This document shows positions 21,153-28,833 of a stretch of 64,000 nt of DNA, piece by piece. The position numbers were made by a program, and so were the translations under genes. Origin of the DNA: JAEVLT01 sp044598425 (lineage in GTDB: Bacteria > Bacillota > Bacilli > Bacillales > Cytobacillaceae); assembly GCA_044598425.1 (NCBI GenBank), contig CP172536.1:3472001-3536000 (forward strand), given 5' to 3'. A model generated the notes under the pieces. The model worked only from the letters and a program-made list of their open reading frames with translations. It did no database searches and had not been told where the DNA came from. The number at the start of each line of letters is the position of its first letter. Positions within the stretch are counted from its first letter, which is position 1.

Positions 21153-21968
21153 TTAACCGATTTTGCCGACCTCGTTTACTGCTTTATCCATGCTGCGATC
21201 ATAGGCCTGCAAAATCTTTTGGTTCGCTTCAAACGAACGGTAAGCGGTCAGCATATCGGTCATTGCCCGGCTTACATCCACATTCGAGCGCTCCAAAAAG
21301 CCCTGCTGCAGTTTGTATTGAACGCCGGGTTGGGTGCCCGCATTTGCCAGGGGTGCACCATTTTCAGTTCGGTACAGGCCGCTGCCTTCTTTGATCAGCT
21401 GCTGCGGAGTGGCGGCAAATGCAATGCCTAATTGAGCCTGCTCGCCGTTTGCCCCGCTGATTTGCCCGCTATCACTCAACGTAAACTGATCGCTTGAAAG
21501 CTGAATTGGTTTGCCACCTGCATCCAATATGTAAAGGCCATCGCCTGTTGTCAAATATCCTTTGGCATCGAGCGTAAAATTGCCGTCTCTTGTGTAGCGC
21601 GTTTCACCATTTTTATCTTGCACCGTAAAAAAAACAGAACCTTTCAAACCATTCGTAACCGGCATCGTCAAATCGACAAGCGCCATATCTGTTTTATTGC
21701 CGGTTTCCTGCATATCCCCCTGGATAAACTTCGGAATGGCTTCCTGCATATAAACGCCTGTATTCAGGGAGCCAACCGGTGTGCTTACCGTTGTCGCGGG
21801 CGCCGTTTTGTCAAAACGCTGCAGCAACATTTCCGGAAACGCCCTTAATGCTGATTGATCTTCTTTAAATCCCGGTGTATTGGCATTTGCCATGTTATTC
21901 GTTAACATTTCTGTCCGGCTCTGCTGGGCAAGCATGCCGGAAGCGACTGTAAAAAATCCTCTAAACAT
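21153..21968 (-). CDS. flhO: Flagellar hook-basal body protein FlhO
   Basis: A 271-residue paralogue of FlhP: N-terminal FRGFFTVASGMLAQQSRTEM with NNMANANTPGFK, internal ETRYTRDGNFTLDAKGYLTT, C-terminal GFLERSNVDVSRAMTDMLTA and FEANQKILQAYDRSMDKAV. It is a rod or hook component. GAGGTGG sits before the ATG at 21968; the frame continues 21 codons upstream without a ribosome site. On the minus strand TATAAT lies about 45 bp upstream of the start, a possible sigma-A -10; no clear sigma-D promoter was seen. Confidence 0.93.
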   Translation of the reverse strand: MFRGFFTVASGMLAQQSRTEMLTNNMANANTPGFKEDQSALRAFPEMLLQRFDKTAPATTVSTPVGSLNTGVYMQEAIPKFIQGDMQETGNKTDMALVDLTMPVTNGLKGSVFFTVQDKNGETRYTRDGNFTLDAKGYLTTGDGLYILDAGGKPIQLSSDQFTLSDSGQISGANGEQAQLGIAFAATPQQLIKEGSGLYRTENGAPLANAGTQPGVQYKLQQGFLERSNVDVSRAMTDMLTAYRSFEANQKILQAYDRSMDKAVNEVGKIG

Positions 21969-22154
21969 CGTTTCCACCTCGTTTATCGATGGCAATATAT
22001 TTCTATTATAAGAAAATTTCCGTAAATACACATTAACTTTTTTGAAAAAATGCAGTTTTTTGTCTAAAAAGAACGTTTTATTACATAAATTTGGTTTAAA
22101 GCCCTGTTTAAATGGAAATAATTTTCTATTTTTAGAGCTCTTGTTTCGACTGGG

Positions 22155-22255
22155 GGGCGAATTCCGCCTTCTTTTGACTTTTTTCCGCCTTGCCTGTGCG
22201 GAATTCCGCCTACCTTCCTCTTTTTTCCGCCTTTATGAGGAAGAATTCCGCCTAC
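22155..22255. repeat. Phased repeat, TTCCGCC every 21 bp
   Basis: TTCCGCC occurs at 22162, 22183, 22204, 22225 and 22246, a constant 21-bp step. Alternate copies are preceded by GAA, giving GAATTCCGCC, or by TTT. Confidence 0.85.
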
Positions 22256-22272
22256 CTACCTATTTTACCAAA

Positions 22273-22299
22273 ATAAAAAGCCTGATGACCAAGGCTTGT
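22273..22299 (-). terminator. Terminator of mbl
   Basis: AAGCCT and AGGCTT arms on the minus strand followed by TTTATTTT. Confidence 0.75.
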
Positions 22300-22327
22300 C
22301 CACCTTTTTCTTCAGACTTTTAAAAAA

Positions 22328-23329
22328 TTACACGATTTTCTTCTTTGGCAGGCGGTCGATATTGTCAAGCATGATGCCAGTTCCGATCGCTACGCAATCC
22401 ATTGGGTTTTCCGCAACAAGAACAGGTACCTTCAACTCTTCCGCAAGAAGCAAGTCGATTCCGTGCAGCAATGCTCCTCCGCCTGTTAGAATGACCCCGC
22501 GATCGATGATATCCGCTGATAATTCAGGCGGTGTCCGCTCGAGGACGGTTTTGGCAGCTTGAACGATGACAGCAACGGACTCGCGTAGTGCCTGCTCGAT
22601 TTCCACAGAACGAACGGTAATCGTACGCGGTAAGCCGCTAACCATGTCACGGCCGCGGATTTCCATTTCTTCCGAACGAGATCCTGGAAACACGGTTCCG
22701 ATGTTGATTTTGATGTTTTCGGCTGTGCGCTCCCCAATCAACAGCTTGTACTCGCGCTTGATGTAATTTAAAATTTCCCCGTCAAATTTGTCACCAGCCA
22801 TTTTAATGGAGGAAGAAGTCACGATATCGCCCATTGATAGTACTGCTACATCCGTTGTTCCTCCTCCGATATCGACTACCATATTGCCGCTTGGCTGAAA
22901 AATATCCATTCCGGCGCCAATGGCTGCCACTTTCGGTTCTTCTTCAAGATACACTTTTTTGCCGCCGCTTTTTTCCGCAGCTTCGCGAATCGCCTTTTGC
23001 TCAACACTTGTGATATTCGTCGGGCAGCAAATTAAAATACGCGGTTTTGATAAAAAGCCTTTTACATTTAACTTATTGATAAAATGCTTAAGCATGGCTT
23101 CCGTTACATCAAAGTCTGCAATTACACCATCTTTAAGCGGACGGATGGCGACAATATTTCCCGGTGTTCGTCCAACCATTTTGCGCGCTTCTTCCCCAAC
23201 AGCAAGAACGCGGTTTGTGTTTTTATCAATCGCCACAACAGAAGGTTCATTCAATACAATCCCACGGCCCTTAACGTGAATCAACACATTGGCCGTTCCT
23301 AAATCAATGCCAATATCCCTTGCAAACAT
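22328..23329 (-). CDS. mbl: Cell-shape protein Mbl (MreB family)
   Basis: A 333-residue actin-like ATPase: FARDIGIDLGTANVLIHVKG (phosphate 1), VVDIGGGTTDVAVLSMG (phosphate 2), ILTGGGALLHGIDLLLAEEL (adenosine). It forms membrane-bound patches that organise lateral wall synthesis during elongation. AAGGAGG precedes ATG 23329; a 20-codon extension upstream is not in the family. Order spoIIID-mbl-flhO-flhP is that of B. subtilis. A possible extended -10 (TGATACAAT) is about 40 bp upstream. Confidence 0.96.
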   Translation of the reverse strand: MFARDIGIDLGTANVLIHVKGRGIVLNEPSVVAIDKNTNRVLAVGEEARKMVGRTPGNIVAIRPLKDGVIADFDVTEAMLKHFINKLNVKGFLSKPRILICCPTNITSVEQKAIREAAEKSGGKKVYLEEEPKVAAIGAGMDIFQPSGNMVVDIGGGTTDVAVLSMGDIVTSSSIKMAGDKFDGEILNYIKREYKLLIGERTAENIKINIGTVFPGSRSEEMEIRGRDMVSGLPRTITVRSVEIEQALRESVAVIVQAAKTVLERTPPELSADIIDRGVILTGGGALLHGIDLLLAEELKVPVLVAENPMDCVAIGTGIMLDNIDRLPKKKIV

Positions 23330-23480
23330 TCTTTCTCTTTCCTCCTTGATACGGATTCCACATACTGTCCTAATTATATATTGTATCACAACCAGGACCT
23401 TTTACATATAAAAAGTTGTAAATATTTGCAGAATTATGTCAGATGAAAGGAAAAAGAAAAAGAATTTTATCAAAGAGAAG

Positions 23481-23510
23481 AGAGAAAATTTGCCAGTTGG
23501 CAAGGCTGGC
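23481..23510 (-). terminator. Terminator of spoIIID
   Basis: GCCAG and CTGGC arms on the minus strand followed by AAATTTTCTC. Confidence 0.55.
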
Positions 23511-23540
23511 GTTTCTTCGGATAAAATCCGGCCTGGCTGC

Positions 23541-23813
23541 TTATTTGACAGCCTCTCCTTCTCTTTCTTCTTTTTGATATTTCATTTTTGTTGCTTCACC
23601 GCCCCGTAAATGGCGGATTGATTTATGGTAATCTAAAATTTCTTTCACTTCATTTGCCAGATCTGGATTAATTTCAGGAAGTCTCTCTGTTAAATCTTTA
23701 TGGACTGTACTTTTGGATACGCCAAACTCCTTCGCAATTACGCGAACCGTTTTCCTCGTCTCCACGATATACTTTCCAATCTTGATAGTTCTCTCTTTGA
23801 TGTAATCGTGCAC
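23541..23813 (-). CDS. spoIIID: Sporulation regulator SpoIIID
   Basis: A 90-residue DNA-binding protein of the mother cell. HTH at about residues 22-42 (RVIAKEFGVSKSTVHKDLTE) and a basic C-terminal tail (KMKYQKEEREGEAVK) as in B. subtilis, where it activates or represses many sigma-E genes and helps to switch on sigK. Start is GTG 23813 behind GGGAGG. The N-terminus lies inside the overlapping upstream reading frame usd, whose translation controls spoIIID in B. subtilis. Promoter of the sigma-E type was not confidently found. Confidence 0.95.
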   Translation of the reverse strand: MHDYIKERTIKIGKYIVETRKTVRVIAKEFGVSKSTVHKDLTERLPEINPDLANEVKEILDYHKSIRHLRGGEATKMKYQKEEREGEAVK

Positions 23814-23892
23814 ACCACTCGCCCTCCCTAAGTTGGATGTGAGAAGTGTGAAATGAGACCCGCTTATCTTTGACGAATACTGCCTTCCGCAT
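23698..23892 (-). CDS. usd: Upstream reading frame Usd, overlapping spoIIID
   Basis: A 64-codon frame starting at ATG 23892 with a perfect AAGGAG eight bases before it; it overlaps the first 116 bases of spoIIID in another frame. The N-terminus reads MRKAVFVKDKRVSFHTSH. In B. subtilis a short frame called usd in the same place must be translated so that the spoIIID ribosome site becomes accessible. Here the arms CACACTTCTC and GAGTGGTGTG can pair across the spoIIID ribosome site, which a ribosome on usd would open. The part past the spoIIID start is probably not selected as protein. Confidence 0.65.
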   Translation of the reverse strand: MRKAVFVKDKRVSFHTSHIQLREGEWCARLHQRENYQDWKVYRGDEENGSRNCEGVWRIQKYSP

Positions 23893-23903
23893 AAATGGAG
23901 CTC

Positions 23904-23959
23904 CTTGATTATGCGGCAGAAAGTAAAGTTACTTTCTGAACGTACAATGAATAATCAAG
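23904..23959. promoter_or_regulatory. Nested inverted repeats in the usd-spoIIID leader
   Basis: Outer arms CTTGATTAT (23904-23912) and ATAATCAAG (23951-23959) enclose the perfect 9-bp dyad AGAAAGTAA-AG-TTACTTTCT (23918-23937). The outer arm overlaps the AAGGAG of usd on the minus strand. Could be an RNA switch or a protein site. Confidence 0.5.
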
Positions 23960-24260
23960 TCCGCAACTAATACCCCGCTGTTTCCAAACGACTCCTCACC
24001 TCAAACACTCTCTTTGTAAAGGTTTGTAAACATTTTATTAGCTTGGGTGAAGGATTATGCCCAATTCAGGCAAACGGGACAAGGTTTTTAAGAAATTATT
24101 TGATAATTGAACAAAAAATCATAATCAATCCTGCTTTAAGAACAGTCCATTTGTACAATCTGCGTATCGATCCAGCAAGCGGCCTTTCGACATTTTATTA
24201 AAATAGAGAAATATTTCCCGAGAAATTTGTCAAATGCTGTGCAATTTTGGAATCTATCGA
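23960..24260. other. Intergenic region, nothing further recognised
   Basis: About 300 AT-rich bases upstream of usd-spoIIID and downstream of the PBP3 gene. No convincing promoter, repeat or frame was found. Confidence 0.4.
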
Positions 24261-24261
24261 G

Positions 24262-24294
24262 AAAGGGCTGCGATTTGTAAATCCGCAGCCCACC
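24262..24294 (-). terminator. Terminator of the PBP3 gene
   Basis: GGGCTGCGGATTT and AAATCGCAGCCC form a long stem, followed by TTTCT on the minus strand. Confidence 0.8.
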
Positions 24295-24302
24295 CCTATT
24301 TC

Positions 24303-26285
24303 TTATTTCATTTGCATAAACAAATTCTTTACTTTGCCGACAGGGACTTGGGAGCCGTCGCGGCCTTGCACATTTTCAATCATCATTGCCATCATGAGAT
24401 TCGGTGAATAAGCGACAAACCAGCCATTCTCGGTGCCAGTCTCGCCTTGCTTCTGCTTGATTTCAGCTGTTCCCGTTTTCCCGGACAGCGGATAGCCGGG
24501 AATCTCAGCACGATGAGCCGTTCCGTTTGGATCGGCCACAACTTTCCGCAGCATGCCTGCGAGCAAATTCGCCTGGTCAGCCGAAATCACCTGCTGCTTC
24601 CAGACCTGGCTCTTGGCATCGTCCAGCAGTAAAATCGGTTTAATCACATTGCCACTATTTAAAAATGGAGTGTAAGCAGCCATTAAATGGACAATATTCA
24701 TTTGAATTTGACCTTGACCGTATCCGGAGTCGGCAAGCGCAATTTCATTATCCAGCTTGCCGATTTGTGAAGCCTCCAGCGGGAAAGGAAAATCAAGATT
24801 TTCCGTAAAGCCAAATTTCTTCAAACCATCGATAAACGTTTCTTTCCCGATTTTTAAAGCAGCCTGCGCAAAATAAATATTGTCAGAATAGACAAGCGCT
24901 TTTTCGAGATTAACAGGGCTTGAATCATGCACACGCGTGACAAAATAATTTCCCCACGATTTGTCTTTTTGCCACTTTAGACCGTTCATCGCTACTGCTT
25001 CATCTAGGTTTATTTTACCAGCTGCCAAACCGACCGAAGCCGTGATTGGCTTCATCACCGAGCCGGGCGCATACAATTGTTTAAATCGAGTCACTAGCGG
25101 CTTCTGCGGATTGTCTTGGAGCGCTTTCCATTCATCTGCTGAAAAGCCCAGAGCCGCTTGGTTCGGGTCAAACGAGGGGCTGCTGACAAGCGCAAGCGTC
25201 TCTCCGGTGACCGGGTTCATCGCAGCCGCTGTTCCTGCTTCACCGCTCATTTCGGTAAAAATTTTCTGCTGTACCGCCGCATCGATGGTTAAGGCTATAT
25301 TTTTCCCATCCTGTACCGGTTTTTCGGCCAATATTTCCTCGCTTCCGTCTTTCTTTTTAATCGTGACTTTTACGCCGCTTTGGCCTTTTAATTGCTCGTT
25401 ATAGACTTGTTCAAGTCCTCTTTTCCCAATCACATCTTGTGACGTATAGCCTTTTCCTTTTAGCTTGGCCAGTTCATCCGCTGTAATCTGGCCGACATAG
25501 CCGATCAATTGCGCGGCTGCTTCTTTGTATGGATAAATTCGCGCTCCGACTTTTTTCGTTTGCACTGGCTCGAGTTTGATCAGTTCCGCAATTCTTGCCT
25601 GGTCGTCCATCGCTACTTTTTTCAGCGGAACAAAGTACTCCGGCTTCACCCAGCTTGCGGAAATGGCTTTGTTAATTTGATCAGGGGTCATTTTCAACAG
25701 AGTTGCTAACTGGGCGACAATCGCGTCTTTTTGATCGCCCATTTTTCCCGGGACGACGCCGACTTCATATGCTTGACCGTCAACTGCCATTGGATTCCCG
25801 TTGCGGTCCAAAATTTCGCCGCGCTTCGGTGGGGTTGTTGCCACCCCGATTCGGTCTCCATTTTTTAATTGAGGAAAAATATAGGTGGTGTTCCAGTCGA
25901 TATACCAGTTCTTGTCTTCTTTTTTCAAATTCGCTTTATTGGTAAATTGAATTTTGCCGCCGATGCTGTTCATTTGCGCACTGTATGTATAGTTCGCTGC
26001 AGTCTCTTTTGCTTGCTTATCATCTTTCGGCTTTTTATATTCAATCTTGAGGTCAGTAATTTGCAGGTCTTGGTAAATTTTTTGATACCGGTTCACAAAA
26101 TCCTTTTGGCTAATAGACTTTTTGGCGTCTTTTGATAAATAGCTGTACATTTTGTCAAATTTTTGCTGATTCCACAATTTCACATATTCAGCAAATCGGT
26201 CTTGCGGCGTCGGTTCGTTGCTACAGCCGGCTGCTACGCTGACAAGCACAGCCATTGTTAAAATAAAAGCAATCCACTTTTTCAA
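24303..26285 (-). CDS. pbpC: Class B penicillin-binding protein PBP3 (PbpC/MecA-like lipoprotein)
   Basis: A 660-residue D,D-transpeptidase. Lipobox VAAGC with Cys21; NTF2-like MecA_N domain about 25-145 (RFAEYVKLWNQQKFDKMYSY); PBP dimerisation domain about 150-320 (PPKRGEILDRNGNPMAVDG); transpeptidase domain from about 340 with catalytic Ser about 409 in GSVMK, SDN about 467 and KTGTAE about 602. It cross-links peptidoglycan on the outer face of the membrane. Architecture and length match PbpC of B. subtilis and PBP2a-like enzymes, which have low beta-lactam affinity. Start is TTG behind GGAGGGAG. Single-gene unit with its own terminator; in B. subtilis this gene is elsewhere, so its position is a local difference. 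Confidence 0.93.
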   Translation of the reverse strand: MKKWIAFILTMAVLVSVAAGCSNEPTPQDRFAEYVKLWNQQKFDKMYSYLSKDAKKSISQKDFVNRYQKIYQDLQITDLKIEYKKPKDDKQAKETAANYTYSAQMNSIGGKIQFTNKANLKKEDKNWYIDWNTTYIFPQLKNGDRIGVATTPPKRGEILDRNGNPMAVDGQAYEVGVVPGKMGDQKDAIVAQLATLLKMTPDQINKAISASWVKPEYFVPLKKVAMDDQARIAELIKLEPVQTKKVGARIYPYKEAAAQLIGYVGQITADELAKLKGKGYTSQDVIGKRGLEQVYNEQLKGQSGVKVTIKKKDGSEEILAEKPVQDGKNIALTIDAAVQQKIFTEMSGEAGTAAAMNPVTGETLALVSSPSFDPNQAALGFSADEWKALQDNPQKPLVTRFKQLYAPGSVMKPITASVGLAAGKINLDEAVAMNGLKWQKDKSWGNYFVTRVHDSSPVNLEKALVYSDNIYFAQAALKIGKETFIDGLKKFGFTENLDFPFPLEASQIGKLDNEIALADSGYGQGQIQMNIVHLMAAYTPFLNSGNVIKPILLLDDAKSQVWKQQVISADQANLLAGMLRKVVADPNGTAHRAEIPGYPLSGKTGTAEIKQKQGETGTENGWFVAYSPNLMMAMMIENVQGRDGSQVPVGKVKNLFMQMK

Positions 26286-26380
26286 CGTATCTCCCTCCTC
26301 TGTCCCTTATTCTATCATAAACAAACGGTTCCATCCTTTTGAAAATTAAGAACATGACAGGGAGGAGAAGCTTGAAATGC

Positions 26381-26408
26381 AAAAAAGAGGAAGGCTGACC
26401 CTCCTCCT
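26381..26408 (-). terminator. Terminator of spoIIQ
   Basis: AGGAGGAGGG and CCTTCCTC arms followed by TTTTTT on the minus strand. Confidence 0.7.
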
Positions 26409-26413
26409 GTTTC

Positions 26414-27316
26414 TTATGAATTAGTGTTATTGGTTGAGTCCGTTGATGGATCGGTTATCGATCCGCCATCCGTATTTGTATTGGATCCATCCGTTGATTT
26501 GTTGCTTGAATTTTTACTAGAATCTTTTGTCGAATCCCCATTGATTGCATCTTTCTTCATTTGGCTGTCATCGATCTTTTGGCTATTTTTCTTAGCATCT
26601 GGCATGCTGCTGTTTGTTTTATCAACTTCAGCCAACGCGCTTACAGGCTTGTTAAAATAGTTTTCCGGATTCACAGCTACACCGTCTTTGCGGATTTCAA
26701 AATGCAAATGGGTTCCTGCTTTTTCGTTTAATGTGCTTTGACCAGCTTTTGCAATCGTTTGCCCTTGCTCTACTTTGTCGCCAATCTTGACTGTCACATC
26801 TTTTACAGATTCATATTGAGTGACAACACCTTTGTCATGTTCAATTTCAATAACATTGCCCAACAATGAATCTTCTTCCACTCGTGTGACTGTACCGCTT
26901 AAAGCAGCCACTACATCAAAGGTTTCGCCATTTTTCATCGTAATATCGATCCCTGTGTTCGGAACATACGTGTTGTTGTAAACAACTAACGCTGCTTCCT
27001 GGTCTGCTTTTTTCCCGGAGAAATCATAGAATTTCTTTTCGATCACAGCTTCGCCGGCATTTTTTACAGGCATCGTGAAGTTTTCCAGTGCTCGGTTAAC
27101 TTCCAAGGACGGCTGCTTGTACTTTTTGCCAGCAATGTCAGTGGATTTATAGTCGTATTTGTCTGTCGCATTGTTGCTCGTTGTTTGATACCATAGAACC
27201 GCGGTCAAAATGATTGCTGCACTTGCAATATAAAGAGCTGGAAATACCCAACGCTTTTTAAAAAAGCGCTTAAAGCTGGAGCCTCGAGAAGACTGATTTT
27301 TTTCTTCCTCTCTCAT
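26414..27316 (-). CDS. spoIIQ: Forespore engulfment protein SpoIIQ
   Basis: A 300-residue bitopic forespore membrane protein: short basic N-terminus, membrane helix about 23-43 (WVFPALYIASAAIILTAVLW), M23/LytM domain about 105-225, and a disordered Ser/Thr/Asn/Asp tail. It binds SpoIIIAH across the intermembrane space to form the channel and ratchet of engulfment. As in B. subtilis the metal site is incomplete: HxGxD reads NTGID, while HLHFE remains, so it should not be an active endopeptidase. ATG 27316 is chosen because GAGGTG is six bases away and the sequence MREEEK matches relatives. A candidate sigma-F promoter lies 72 bp upstream. Confidence 0.95.
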   Translation of the reverse strand: MREEEKNQSSRGSSFKRFFKKRWVFPALYIASAAIILTAVLWYQTTSNNATDKYDYKSTDIAGKKYKQPSLEVNRALENFTMPVKNAGEAVIEKKFYDFSGKKADQEAALVVYNNTYVPNTGIDITMKNGETFDVVAALSGTVTRVEEDSLLGNVIEIEHDKGVVTQYESVKDVTVKIGDKVEQGQTIAKAGQSTLNEKAGTHLHFEIRKDGVAVNPENYFNKPVSALAEVDKTNSSMPDAKKNSQKIDDSQMKKDAINGDSTKDSSKNSSNKSTDGSNTNTDGGSITDPSTDSTNNTNS

Positions 27317-27387
27317 TTTCATCACCTCAGCTACCATTCTGAACAGTTCGATAGAATTCTATACATGCCGCAAAAAATTTTTTTTAG

Positions 27388-27418
27388 TTATTTTTCGACA
27401 AAGGCAAAGTTTTTATGC
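27388..27418 (-). promoter_or_regulatory. Candidate sigma-F promoter of spoIIQ
   Basis: GCATA, 16-bp spacer, CGAAAAATAA; the -10 has two differences from GGnnAnAnTR. Expected because spoIIQ is a sigma-F gene. Confidence 0.4.
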
Positions 27419-27504
27419 ATGGTTTGAAAAAATAATTTTTGGGATTGATAAACGACGGGAACAGGAAAGGAACGCGTTACGTTTGGAAATGGATCCTATC
27501 TTTG

Positions 27505-27526
27505 TTTAGCTAATCAAAATTTATAG
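27505..27526 (-). repeat. Isolated tail of the family A element
   Basis: TTTAGCTAATCAAAATTTAT matches the tail of family A copy 3 with one change; nothing else of the element is present. Confidence 0.5.
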
Positions 27527-27539
27527 TTTCCTGAACCAT

Positions 27540-27572
27540 TAAAAAACCAGTCCCCCTATTTTGAGCACTGGT
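27540..27572 (-). terminator. Terminator of spoIID
   Basis: ACCAGT and ACTGGT arms on the minus strand, then TTTTTTAAT. Confidence 0.65.
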
Positions 27573-27587
27573 CGCCGAACGTATTCA

Positions 27588-28619
27588 TTATTTTTTCCCA
27601 CTGACCATTGCGAGCATGCTTTGGGAAGAAGTGACTTCGACACCTTGGTAATAGTACTTTACTATATCCTTATAGCTTTTACCTTCGGCTGCCATGCCGT
27701 TGGCGCCGTATTGGCTCATGCCGACCCCATGGCCGTAGCCTTTCGTCGTCACGACAATCTGATCGCCTTTGCGAACCCATGCAAAATCACTCGATTTCAA
27801 ATCCAACTTATCGCGGATCTCTTTTCCAGTTAAGACTTTACCATTGATATCTACTTTGGCGACTCGTTTGCCAGCCGTCCAAGCGACAATTTTACCAATT
27901 GAATTCCCCTTTATATGAACGCCGAGCTTCGCTTCAAAATCGCCCACAGTAAAAGCTTTTTCAAATTTAAATTTAGGAGAAGTTTTATCCCAGGGACTTG
28001 GAACACTCCGCAAATAAGGGAATACATTGGGCCAATAGTCCTCCGAATTTTCCGTATAACCATTGCTTGTCGAAAAAAAAGTGGCCGTAATCGGCTTCCC
28101 GTTATAGGTCAAGATTTGTCCGCTCGTTCCCCGAACCGCATCCACAATTTTTTTCCGCTTCCAACTGTAATCCATTCCCCAATCCCTGCGCAGCTGATCA
28201 TCACTTAAATAAGCTTGCGTCAGCTCCGTATCGCCCACATCCGCCCCTTTCGGAAGGCCGAGGTGGTCGCCCTTGGTCAACATTTGCTCGACAATATAGG
28301 TACGAGCCGTCAGCGCCTGTGCCTTCAACGCTTCCTCCTGGAAATCAGCCGGCATCTCAGCCGCCACAACTCCTACCAAGTAATCCTCAAGCTGAACTTT
28401 TTCAATTTTCCCCTTCGAAAAGCGATAAACAGCCACTTCCACTCCCGAATCCGCATTCGGAACCGCTGCCACATTTTTTGTTGGAGCCTGCGCCACATTT
28501 ACACCTAATTTTCCGCTCGCCTTCTCCGCAGTAAATGGCAGCACAAGGATGGACGGAACAACCAGGGTGACAGCAAATAGAGACGATGTTAGTACCATGA
28601 AGGGTTTCAACTTTTTCAT
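27588..28619 (-). CDS. spoIID: Stage II sporulation protein D, peptidoglycan lytic transglycosylase
   Basis: A 343-residue membrane-anchored enzyme, the same length as in B. subtilis. N-terminal helix about 6-30 and the SpoIID domain with AVYRFSKGKIEKVQLEDYLV, GVVAAEMPADFQEEALKAQA (catalytic Glu in AAEMP), TARTYIVEQM, and GYGHGVGMSQYGANGMAAEG near the C-terminus. It cleaves glycan strands at the leading edge of the engulfing membrane together with SpoIIP and SpoIIM. ATG 28619 follows GGGGG; upstream codons are discarded. It lies just downstream of murA as in B. subtilis and is expected to be transcribed by sigma-E. Confidence 0.96.
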   Translation of the reverse strand: MKKLKPFMVLTSSLFAVTLVVPSILVLPFTAEKASGKLGVNVAQAPTKNVAAVPNADSGVEVAVYRFSKGKIEKVQLEDYLVGVVAAEMPADFQEEALKAQALTARTYIVEQMLTKGDHLGLPKGADVGDTELTQAYLSDDQLRRDWGMDYSWKRKKIVDAVRGTSGQILTYNGKPITATFFSTSNGYTENSEDYWPNVFPYLRSVPSPWDKTSPKFKFEKAFTVGDFEAKLGVHIKGNSIGKIVAWTAGKRVAKVDINGKVLTGKEIRDKLDLKSSDFAWVRKGDQIVVTTKGYGHGVGMSQYGANGMAAEGKSYKDIVKYYYQGVEVTSSQSMLAMVSGKK

Positions 28620-28672
28620 CAATAAGCCCCCAATATCCAAATTCAACGACAGCTCTCGCCACGTCTACTTCA

Positions 28673-28701
28673 TACATATGGAGGCGGACAAGCATTTATG
28701 C
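28673..28701 (-). promoter_or_regulatory. Weak candidate sigma-E promoter of spoIID
   Basis: GCATAAA, 14-bp spacer, CATATGTA. Position is right but the -10 match to CATACAMT is only partial. Confidence 0.3.
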
Positions 28702-28709
28702 CAAAAAAA

Positions 28710-28741
28710 ACAATGGACGCTACACAAGAACCGTCCCTGCG
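28710..28741. repeat. Fragment of family C repeat
   Basis: ACACAAGAACCGTCCCTGCG is the arm of the hairpin seen at 12243-12302; the partner arm is missing. Confidence 0.5.
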
Positions 28742-28768
28742 TTCCATTCCATTCCACGTTCAAAAACA

Positions 28769-28822
28769 AAGCCGAAGAATACATCTGTCGGTCATCTGAC
28801 AGCTGCACTCTTCGGCTGGCTC
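28769..28822 (-). terminator. Terminator of murA
   Basis: AGCCGAAGA and TCTTCGGCT outer arms with an inner CTGTC/GACAG hairpin, followed by TTGTTTTTG on the minus strand. Confidence 0.7.
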
Positions 28823-28833
28823 TGTTTGTACAA

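Noticed and set aside
21969..22060. Sigma-D promoter of flhO
   Set aside because: No TAAA-N15-GCCGATAT match of useful quality; only a TATAAT is present.
26414..27316. Active M23 endopeptidase
   Set aside because: The first metal-binding His is replaced (NTGID), as in B. subtilis SpoIIQ, so it is annotated as structural.
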